DNA of 64,000 nt from the NCBI RefSeq assembly GCF_004795105.1, contig NZ_SSBL01000004.1:62001-126000 (forward strand). The letters are read 5' to 3'. The stretch's first letter is position 1; every line of letters begins with the position of its first letter. The stretch is from Streptomyces sp. A0642 (lineage in GTDB: Bacteria; Actinomycetota; Actinomycetes; Streptomycetales; Streptomycetaceae). A program made the position numbers and the translations under genes. This document shows, piece after piece, positions 56,952 to 64,000 of the stretch. Below the pieces are notes generated by a model. The model made no database searches. It saw nothing but the letters and a program-made list of their open reading frames with translations, and was not told where the DNA came from.

Positions 56952-59900
56952 ATGACGAACGAGGCCAGGCTCCGCGACTACCTCAAGCGCGTGACCAACG
57001 ACCTGCTCCAGACCCGGCAGCGACTGACCGAGGTCGAGGCGGAGCGACACGAACCGATCGCCATCGTCGGCATGTCGTGCCGCTACCCGGGCGGGGTGCG
57101 CTCCCCCGAGGAACTGTGGGAGATCGTCGCTTCGGGTACCGACGCCATATCCCCGTTCCCGGAGAACCGGGGCTGGGACACGGCGGCGCTCTACGACCCC
57201 GACCCCGAGCGGACCGGCCGCAGCTATGCGCGGGAGGGCGGGTTCCTCCACGACGCGGACCGGTTCGACCCGGCGTTCTTCGGGATCAGCCCGCGCGAGG
57301 CGACGGCCATCGACCCGCAGCAGAGGCTGCTGCTGGAGAGCGCCTGGGAGGCGTTCGAGCGGGCCGGCATCGATCCGGACACGCTGCGCGGCTCCCGTAC
57401 CGGGGTGTTCGCCGGAGTGATGTACGGGGACTACGGCGGGCGGATCCGCCGCGCTCCGGACGGCCTGGAGGGGTACATCGGCACCGGCAGCGCCGGGTCG
57501 GTGGCGTCCGGCCGCCTCTCGTACACCTTCGGGCTCGAAGGCCCGGCGGTGACCGTGGACACGGCGTGCTCGTCGTCGCTGGTCGCCCTGCATCTGGCCG
57601 TGCAGTCGCTGCGGCGGGGCGAGTGCGATCTCGCGCTCGCCGGGGGTGCGACGATCATCGCGACGCCCGGCCTGTTCGTCGAGTTCAGCCGGCAGCGCGG
57701 GCTGTCCCCGGACGGGCGGTGCAAGGCGTTCGCGGCGTCGGCGGACGGCACGGGCTGGGGAGAGGGCGTGGGGCTGCTCCTGGTGGAGCGGCTCTCGGAC
57801 GCCCGCCGCAACGGTCACCGGGTGCTCGCGGTCGTACGCGGCTCCGCCGTCAACCAGGACGGAACAAGCGGGCAACTGTCCGCGCCCAACGGCCCCTCGC
57901 AGCAGCGGGTGATCCGCCAGGCCCTCGCCGACGCCGGACTCACCACGGCGGACGTCGACGCCGTCGAGGCGCACGGCACGGGGACGAAGCTGGGCGACCC
58001 GATCGAGGCGCAGGCACTGCTCGCCACGTACGGACAGGACCGCTCAGATGAACAGCCTTTGTGGCTGGGGTCGTTGAAGTCGAACATCGGGCACACCCAG
58101 GCCGCGGCCGGTGTCGGCGGCATCATCAAGATGGTGCAGGCCATGCGGCACGGGGTGCTGCCGAAGACGCTGCACGTGGACGAGCCGTCCCCGCACGTCG
58201 ACTGGGACGCCGGAGCCGTACGCCTGCTCACCGAGGACGCGTCGTGGCCCGAGCACGGCAGGCCGCGCCGGGCCGCCGTCTCGTCGTTCGGGATCAGTGG
58301 AACGAACGCGCACGTCATTCTGGAGGCGCCCGCGGCCCCGGCCCCCGCCGACGAAGGCGCGGCTCCGGCCGCGCCTTCCGGTGCGGTGCCCTGGCTGCTG
58401 TCCGCGCACGACCCCGAGGCCCTCAAGGAGCAGGCCGCGCGGCTGCGTGCGTACGTGGAGGACCGCCCCGCGCTGGACCGGGCGGCGGTCGGCGGAGTGC
58501 TGGCCCGGGGCCGCGCCACGCTCGGTCACCGGGCGGTCGTCGTCGCCGGGAGCCACGAGGAGCTCGTGCCGGCGCTCGCATCGCTGGCCGGGGGCGTCCC
58601 GTCGGCCGACGTGGTGGAAGGTGTCGCCGCCGATCACGGGAAGACCGTGTTCGTGTTCCCGGGCCAGGGCTCCCAATGGGAAGGCATGGCCCGCGAACTC
58701 CTCACCACCTCACCCGTGTTCACCGAACACCTCACCGCCGCCGCCGAAGCACTCCAACCCCACACCGGCTGGAACCTCCTCGACATCCTCCAGAACAAAC
58801 CCGGCACACCCCCCATCGACCGCGTCGACGTCATCCAACCCGCACTCTTCGCCGTCATGACCTCCCTCGCCAAACTCTGGCAACACCACGGCATCCACCC
58901 CGACGCCGTCATCGGACACTCCCAAGGCGAAATCGCCGCCGCCCACATCGCCGGCGCCCTCACCCTCAACGACGCCGCACTCATCACCGCCCTCCGCTCC
59001 CGCACCCTCCTCCAACTCGCCGGCACCGGCGCCATGGCCTCCCTCCCCCTCACCCACCAACAAACCACCACCCTCCTCACCCCCCACCCCGACCTCCACA
59101 TCGCCGCCCACAACGGACCCACCACCACCGTCATCGCAGGCAACCCCCACACCCTCAACACCCTCGTCACCACCCTCAACAACCAAAACATCCGAGCCCG
59201 CACCATCCCCGTCGACTACGCCTCCCACACCCCCCACGTCCAACCCCTCCAAAACACCCTCCACACCCTCCTCCACCACATCACCCCCCAACCCACCACC
59301 ACCGCCTTCTACTCCACACTCACCAACTCCTTCATCGACCCCACGGAACTGAACGGCGACTACTGGTACGAAAACCTCAGCAACCCCGTCCTCTTCGAAC
59401 CGGCCGTCCGCACACTCCTCGAATCCGGCCACTCCGTCTTCATCGAAATCAGCCCCCACCCCATCCTCACCACCGCACTCCAGGACACCGCCGACACCAC
59501 CGACACCCACGCCCTCATCACCGGCACCCTCCGCCGCAACGAAGGCACCCTCCACCGCTTCCACCTCTCCCTCGCCCACCTCCACACCCACGGCATCCCC
59601 GTCGACTGGACACCGGCCCTGCCCGCCGTGGCGGGTCGCGCCAACGATCTGCCGACCTACCCCTTCCAGCACCGGAGCTACTGGCTGGAGGACGCGGCGA
59701 GCGATGGCGATCCGGAGAGCCTCGGGCTGCACACGACCCAGCACCCGCTGCTGACGGCCGCGACGACTCTCGCCCAGGGAGACGCGCTGCTGCTCACGGG
59801 CCGGATCTCACTGCGCACCCACCCCTGGCTCGCCGACCACGCCGTCGAGGGAACGGCGGTCCTGCCGGCTGCGGCGGCTGTTGAGCTGGCCCTGGAGGCG

Positions 59901-62900
59901 GGAAGGCTGCTGGGCGAACTGCCGGTGGCCGAGCTGACGCTCGACATTCCCGTGGTGGTCCCCGCCACCGGCGGCGTGGACGTGCAGGTGACGGCCGGGC
60001 CCCCGCGCGGTGACGGCCGCCGCGATCTGACCCTGCACACCCGCGCGTACGACGACGCGGACGACGACGGTGCGCTGCACCGTGCCTGGACCAGCCATGT
60101 CACCGGTCTGCTCGGCTCCGCCGAGCCGGCTTCCCAGTCCGTGCCCGCCCCTCTCACCTCCTGGCCCCCCGCCGGGGGGACCGCCGTCGATGTCGCGGAG
60201 GTGTACGGGCGGCTGGCCGCGCTGGGCCACGACCTCGGCCCCGCGCTCCAGGGGCTCACGCGGCTGTGGCGGCAGGGCGACGAGCTGTACGCCGAGGTGT
60301 CCGCGCCGGAGGGGGTCGCGGGCGACAGCGAACGGTACGGGCTCCATCCGGCCCTCCTCACCGCGGCGCTTCAGTCCCTGCTCTCGGAGGGCGAGGAGCT
60401 GCTCGAACCCGTGGCCTGGCACGGCGTGACCCTCCACGCGGTCGGCGCGGGCGGTCTGCGGGTGCGCGTCTCACCGCGCGGGAGGGGCTTCGCCGTCACG
60501 CTGGCGGATCCGGCCGGCGCCCCGGTGGCCTCCGTCGACTCGGTCGTCCTGCGGCCGCTGCCCGCCGGGGCCCTGGACCGGGCGGACCGGGCCCGCCACG
60601 AGTGGCTGCTCCGCACCGACTGGACGGCGGCGCCCGCACCGGCCGACGGAGGCTCCTCGCCGTACACGAGCTGGACCTCGTCCGCCGAACCCGAGGCCGA
60701 GCTGCGGGACGCCTTCGGCGACGCCGTCCACGTCCCGTACGAGCCGGCGCCCTCCGAGGGCACGGCTCCCGGCCTCGTCCTTCTGCACGCGTCGTCCGCG
60801 AGCGAACTGCTGCCCGCACTCCAGACCTGGACCGCCGACGCGGCGAACAGCGCCACCCCGCTGGTGGTCCTCACCCATCACGCCGTCACCACCGGACCCG
60901 ACGATGTGCAGGACCTGGTCCCCTCCCCCGTGTGGGGCCTGGTCCGGGCGGCCCAGGCGGAGAACCCGGGGCGGATCACCCTCGTCGATCTCGACGCCGA
61001 ACCGTCCTCGCTGGGCGCGCTGCCGACGGCTCTCGCGGCCGGCGAACCGCAATTCGCCCTGCGCAAGGGCGAGGTACGCGTCCCGAGGCTCGTCGCGTCA
61101 GTGCCTCAGGACGCCGGTGAGCTTCCCGTCCTGCCCGCGGACTCGACGGTCGTCGTCTCCGGTCGCGGCGACCTCGCCGCAGTCGCGGCCGTCCACGCCG
61201 TCGAAGCGCTCGGCGCGCGGCGCCTGCTCCTGCTGTCCCCCGCGGCGGGGCTGGCGGACCGCTTGACCGGTCTGGGCGCGGAGGTCGTCGTGGCGGACGG
61301 TGACGTGGCCGACCGCGCATTCCTCGCAGGGGCGCTGGCAGCGCTGCCGCCCGCGCACCCGGTGGGTGCCGTCTTCCACGCACCGTCCGCCCCCGACCGC
61401 GCGGTCCTGCTCTCCACCGCACCCGAGGAGTTCGGCGCCGGGCTGCGGGCCGCCGGGGCGGCTGCCTGGAATCTCCACGAGCTGACCCTCGGTCTCGACC
61501 TCGGCGCCTTCGTGCTGCTCGCCCCCGACGCGTCGTCGGCCCTCGGCGGCACCGGCCGGGCGGGCGCCGCCGCCGTCGGCACCTACCTCGACGCCCTCGC
61601 CCAGCACCGGGGCTCGCTGGGACTGCCGGGCGTCTCCCTCTCCTGGGGCCCCCGGGAGTCCGTGCCGGGCTCCGCCTTCCAGGGGCTCGTCCGCTTCGAC
61701 GAGAACCAGGTGACCGCCGGTCTGGAGCTGGCGCTGCGCTCGGCGGGCCGGCCCGCCCTGCTCGCCGCCCGCCTGGACCGGGCGGTCCTGGGCGCCCAGG
61801 CCGGCAACGGTCTGCTGCCCCCGGTGCTGCGTGCGCTGGTCCGTACGGTCCGTACCGCGGCCGGGGCGGACGCCGCCGCGGCGGGCACGCTCGTCTCAGC
61901 CCTGGCTGACCTGTCCGGTCCGGAACAGCTGCTTCTGCTCGGCGAGTTGGTCGGCGAACAGGTGGCAGGCGTGCTGAAGCACTCCGCCGGGGACACCCTC
62001 GACGCCTCTCGCGCGTTCAAGGACCTCGGCTTCGACTCGCTGACCGCCGTGGAACTGCGCAACCGGCTCAGCGGGGCGACGGGACTGCGGCTGCCCGCCA
62101 CGCTCGTCTTCGACCATCCCTCGCCGGCCGCGCTCGCCACCCATCTGCGGGACCGCTTGCTGGGTGGGGCTGCGGACGCCGGCACGCCGGCACCCGCCGG
62201 ACGCACCCCGGTGCGGGACGGCGAACCCATCGCGATCGTGTCGATGGCCTGCCGCTACCCCGGCGGAGTGCGTACCCCGGAGGACCTGTGGCGGGTGGTG
62301 GCGTCGGAGAGCGACGTCATCTCGCCGTTCCCCACCAACAGGGGCTGGGACCTGGACCGGCTGTTCGATCCCGACCCGGCGCACGCGGGGACCTCGTACG
62401 CCCGGGAGGGCGGGTTCCTCCACGACGCGGACCAGTTCGACCCGGCGTTCTTCGGGATCAGCCCGCGCGAGGCGACGAGCATGGACCCGCAGCAGCGCCT
62501 GCTGCTGGAGAGCGCCTGGGAAGCGTTCGAGCGGGCCGGTATCGACCCGACGTCGTTGCACGGCTCGCGGACCGGGGTGTTCGCGGGGGTCGTGTACACG
62601 GACTACGGATCCCGGGTGAAGCTTCCCGCCGATATGGAGGGGTATCTGGGCATCGGCAGCGCGGGCAGTATCGCCTCGGGGCGGATCGCCTACACCCTGG
62701 GGCTCGAAGGACCGGCGGTGACCGTGGACACGGCGTGCTCGTCGTCGCTGGTCGCCCTGCATCTGGCCGTGCAGTCGCTGCGGCGGGGCGAGTGCGATCT
62801 CGCCCTGGCCGGCGGGGCGACGGTGCTCGCCAACCCCGACATCTTCATCGGTTTCAGCAGGCAGCGCGGACTGGCCCCGGACGGACGCTGCAAGGTCTTC

Positions 62901-64000
62901 GCGGCCGGTGCGGACGGCACGGCCTTCGGCGAAGGGGTCGGGCTGCTCCTCGTGGAGCGCCTGTCGGACGCCCGCCGCAACGGCCACGACGTACTCGCCG
63001 TCGTCCGGGGCACCGCCACCAACCAGGACGGAGCGAGCAACGGTCTCACGGCGCCCAATGGCCCGTCGCAGCAGCGGGTGATCCGCCAGGCCCTCGCCGA
63101 CGCCGGGCTGACCGCCTCCGATGTGGACGCCATGGAGGCCCACGGCACGGGGACGACACTGGGCGACCCGATCGAGGCGCAGGCGCTGATTGCCACGTAC
63201 GGACAGGACCGCCCCAGTGAACGCCCCTTGTGGCTGGGGTCGTTGAAGTCGAACATCGGGCACACCCAGGCCGCGGCCGGTGTCGGCGGCATCATCAAGA
63301 TGGTGCAGGCCATGCGGTACGGGGTGCTGCCGAAGACGCTGCACGTGGACGAGCCGTCCCCGCACGTCGACTGGGACGCCGGAGCCGTACGCCTGCTCAC
63401 GGAGGCCCGGGAGTGGCTGCCGGACGGGCGTCCGCGCCGTGCCGGTGTCTCCGGATTCGGCATGAGCGGCACCAACGCGCACGTCGTACTGGAGGAGGCT
63501 CCGGACGACCTGCCGGTGGCCGAACCGGTGGTGGCAGGTGCGACGCCGCTGCCGTGGCTGTTGTACGGCCAGACCGCCGAGGCGCTCGCCACGCACGCCG
63601 GGCAGCTGCGCCGCCACCTCCAGGAGTTCCCCGAGACGGATGCCGCTCCGGCGGTGAAGGCGCTGGCGACGGGCCGGGCCGGGCTCCCCCATCGCGCGGT
63701 CGTCGTCGCACAGGACCGGGAACGGCTCCTGGAGACCCTCGCGGACCTGGAGCGGGGGACGGCCGGCGCGGATGCGGTACGCGGGACGGCCGCCGATCAC
63801 GGGAAGACCGTGTTCGTGTTCCCGGGCCAGGGCTCCCAATGGGAAGGCATGGCCCGCGAACTCCTCACCACCTCACCCGTGTTCACCGAACACCTCACCG
63901 CCGCCGCCGAAGCACTCCAACCCCACACCGGCTGGAACCTCCTCGACATCCTCCAGAACAAACCCGGCACACCCCCCATCGACCGCGTCGACGTCATCCA
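56952..64000 (+). CDS. Type I modular PKS 2, partial: module 4 and start of module 5
   Basis: At least 2349 residues, open to the window edge. ATG 56952 follows GAGGAG at 12 nt and is 28 bp after PKS1. The N-terminal coiled-coil docking domain (NEARLRDYLKRVTNDLLQT, then RQRLTEVEAERHEPIAIVG) pairs with the PKS1 C-terminus. Module 4: KS Cys206, methylmalonyl AT (Ser657 in GHSQGE; YASH), DH-like and KR-like domains that have lost catalytic residues, ACP Ser1696. Module 5: KS Cys1929, then an AT identical so far to that of module 4. The remainder, with the reductive loop of module 5, lies beyond the window. Confidence 0.96.
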   Translation, partial: MTNEARLRDYLKRVTNDLLQTRQRLTEVEAERHEPIAIVGMSCRYPGGVRSPEELWEIVASGTDAISPFPENRGWDTAALYDPDPERTGRSYAREGGFLHDADRFDPAFFGISPREATAIDPQQRLLLESAWEAFERAGIDPDTLRGSRTGVFAGVMYGDYGGRIRRAPDGLEGYIGTGSAGSVASGRLSYTFGLEGPAVTVDTACSSSLVALHLAVQSLRRGECDLALAGGATIIATPGLFVEFSRQRGLSPDGRCKAFAASADGTGWGEGVGLLLVERLSDARRNGHRVLAVVRGSAVNQDGTSGQLSAPNGPSQQRVIRQALADAGLTTADVDAVEAHGTGTKLGDPIEAQALLATYGQDRSDEQPLWLGSLKSNIGHTQAAAGVGGIIKMVQAMRHGVLPKTLHVDEPSPHVDWDAGAVRLLTEDASWPEHGRPRRAAVSSFGISGTNAHVILEAPAAPAPADEGAAPAAPSGAVPWLLSAHDPEALKEQAARLRAYVEDRPALDRAAVGGVLARGRATLGHRAVVVAGSHEELVPALASLAGGVPSADVVEGVAADHGKTVFVFPGQGSQWEGMARELLTTSPVFTEHLTAAAEALQPHTGWNLLDILQNKPGTPPIDRVDVIQPALFAVMTSLAKLWQHHGIHPDAVIGHSQGEIAAAHIAGALTLNDAALITALRSRTLLQLAGTGAMASLPLTHQQTTTLLTPHPDLHIAAHNGPTTTVIAGNPHTLNTLVTTLNNQNIRARTIPVDYASHTPHVQPLQNTLHTLLHHITPQPTTTAFYSTLTNSFIDPTELNGDYWYENLSNPVLFEPAVRTLLESGHSVFIEISPHPILTTALQDTADTTDTHALITGTLRRNEGTLHRFHLSLAHLHTHGIPVDWTPALPAVAGRANDLPTYPFQHRSYWLEDAASDGDPESLGLHTTQHPLLTAATTLAQGDALLLTGRISLRTHPWLADHAVEGTAVLPAAAAVELALEAGRLLGELPVAELTLDIPVVVPATGGVDVQVTAGPPRGDGRRDLTLHTRAYDDADDDGALHRAWTSHVTGLLGSAEPASQSVPAPLTSWPPAGGTAVDVAEVYGRLAALGHDLGPALQGLTRLWRQGDELYAEVSAPEGVAGDSERYGLHPALLTAALQSLLSEGEELLEPVAWHGVTLHAVGAGGLRVRVSPRGRGFAVTLADPAGAPVASVDSVVLRPLPAGALDRADRARHEWLLRTDWTAAPAPADGGSSPYTSWTSSAEPEAELRDAFGDAVHVPYEPAPSEGTAPGLVLLHASSASELLPALQTWTADAANSATPLVVLTHHAVTTGPDDVQDLVPSPVWGLVRAAQAENPGRITLVDLDAEPSSLGALPTALAAGEPQFALRKGEVRVPRLVASVPQDAGELPVLPADSTVVVSGRGDLAAVAAVHAVEALGARRLLLLSPAAGLADRLTGLGAEVVVADGDVADRAFLAGALAALPPAHPVGAVFHAPSAPDRAVLLSTAPEEFGAGLRAAGAAAWNLHELTLGLDLGAFVLLAPDASSALGGTGRAGAAAVGTYLDALAQHRGSLGLPGVSLSWGPRESVPGSAFQGLVRFDENQVTAGLELALRSAGRPALLAARLDRAVLGAQAGNGLLPPVLRALVRTVRTAAGADAAAAGTLVSALADLSGPEQLLLLGELVGEQVAGVLKHSAGDTLDASRAFKDLGFDSLTAVELRNRLSGATGLRLPATLVFDHPSPAALATHLRDRLLGGAADAGTPAPAGRTPVRDGEPIAIVSMACRYPGGVRTPEDLWRVVASESDVISPFPTNRGWDLDRLFDPDPAHAGTSYAREGGFLHDADQFDPAFFGISPREATSMDPQQRLLLESAWEAFERAGIDPTSLHGSRTGVFAGVVYTDYGSRVKLPADMEGYLGIGSAGSIASGRIAYTLGLEGPAVTVDTACSSSLVALHLAVQSLRRGECDLALAGGATVLANPDIFIGFSRQRGLAPDGRCKVFAAGADGTAFGEGVGLLLVERLSDARRNGHDVLAVVRGTATNQDGASNGLTAPNGPSQQRVIRQALADAGLTASDVDAMEAHGTGTTLGDPIEAQALIATYGQDRPSERPLWLGSLKSNIGHTQAAAGVGGIIKMVQAMRYGVLPKTLHVDEPSPHVDWDAGAVRLLTEAREWLPDGRPRRAGVSGFGMSGTNAHVVLEEAPDDLPVAEPVVAGATPLPWLLYGQTAEALATHAGQLRRHLQEFPETDAAPAVKALATGRAGLPHRAVVVAQDRERLLETLADLERGTAGADAVRGTAADHGKTVFVFPGQGSQWEGMARELLTTSPVFTEHLTAAAEALQPHTGWNLLDILQNKPGTPPIDRVDVI
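58059..58231 (+). repeat. Near-perfect repeat in module 4 KS (partner 63228-63400)
   Basis: 173 bp coding the KS His region ([13 protein letters not shown] onward) match 63228-63400 in module 5 with one mismatch seen. It forms, with the AT repeat, a pattern of patchwise identity between modules 4 and 5. Confidence 0.85.
58626..58837 (+). repeat. Perfect repeat at start of module 4 AT (partner 63789-64000)
   Basis: At least 212 bp are identical to the last 212 bases of the window; the true length is hidden by the window edge. From about 58690 to 59610 the module 4 AT is G-poor in the same way as the ATs of modules 1 and 2, although of a different substrate class. Confidence 0.93.
62220..64000 (+). 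other. PKS module 5, partial: KS and start of AT
   Basis: KS Cys1929 in [15 protein letters not shown] with intact EAHGTGTTLGD and [10 protein letters not shown]. The AT begins at about 63808 (FVFPGQGSQWEGMA) and is cut after about 64 residues. Because the visible part is identical to the methylmalonyl AT of module 4, methylmalonyl is predicted. Confidence 0.9.
63789..64000 (+). repeat. Perfect repeat at start of module 5 AT (partner 58626-58837)
   Basis: Second copy of the module 4 AT repeat; truncated by the window edge. A further near-identical block (63228-63400) lies in the KS of the same module. Confidence 0.93.

Larger units (their letters stand above)
57045..62165 (+). other. PKS module 4: KS-AT(methylmalonyl)-DH0-KR0-ACP
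   Basis: AT motifs GHSQGEIAAAH and YASHTPHVQPL specify methylmalonyl. The DH keeps His963 (HAVEGTAVLP) but the catalytic Asp is Thr1137 (HPALLTAALQ). The KR has lost the nucleotide motif (VSGRGDLAA), the Ser region (LLAPDASSAL) and the Tyr (Ala1539 in GRAGAAAVGTYL). Both reductive domains should be dead, so the beta-ketone stays. ACP is intact. Confidence 0.92.

Overview
This is very high-GC actinobacterial DNA, almost certainly Streptomyces. The codon third positions are G/C-saturated, starts are often GTG, genes overlap by ATGA/GTGA, and the left end carries typical Streptomyces genes (SpoIIE-type phosphatase, XRE regulator, secreted M4 protease). I saw no tRNA, rRNA, CRISPR array, transposase or attachment site.

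Layout. 1-10.76 kb is ordinary chromosome: an aldo/keto reductase cut by the window edge, a secreted M4+M28 double protease, an XRE regulator, a membrane-anchored SpoIIE phosphatase, a probable 31-aa ORF with its own terminator, and a MenJ-like geranylgeranyl reductase. From about 10.78 kb to the right edge is a biosynthetic gene cluster: (i) a DUF6059-like small protein diverging from a SARP - type II thioesterase - metallophosphoesterase - phosphopantetheinyl transferase operon; (ii) a large LuxR (LAL) regulator on the minus strand; (iii) an RHS/YD-repeat gene whose 3' end overlaps an AbyU-like [4+2] cyclase gene, followed by the five-gene glyceryl/tetronate cassette (KSIII, FkbH-like, ACP, E2-like acyltransferase, alpha/beta-hydrolase) and a flavin reductase; (iv) a TetR/MFS divergent pair with a clear operator, then a luciferase-like monooxygenase; (v) a Dpp/Opp-type ABC importer operon; (vi) a membrane O-acyltransferase, P450, ferredoxin and HSL-family hydrolase operon; (vii) giant type I PKS genes running off the right edge.

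How it works together. The set matches the abyssomicin class of spirotetronates. PKS1 has a KSQ loading module with a malonyl AT (acetyl starter) and three malonyl KS-AT-DH-KR-ACP modules, giving an octatrienoyl chain. PKS2 module 4 uses methylmalonyl and has a DH lacking its Asp and a KR lacking its Tyr, leaving a ketone next to the triene. Module 5 also begins with a methylmalonyl AT. This is the order expected for the C4-C14 portion of an abyssomicin. The tetronate cassette would attach a glycerol-derived C3 unit, acetylate and eliminate to the exocyclic methylene, and the AbyU-like barrel would do the intramolecular Diels-Alder. P450/ferredoxin, the flavin monooxygenase/reductase pair and possibly the acyltransferase would tailor; MFS and ABC proteins handle transport.

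The less expected parts are the RHS gene coupled to the cyclase, the membrane acyltransferase and HSL hydrolase, a set of 11-bp-period direct repeats with a (C)TTTAG core in front of five cluster transcription units (candidate SARP boxes), and a perfect 1,105-bp repeat that makes the AT domains of modules 1 and 2 identical in DNA and strikingly G-poor.
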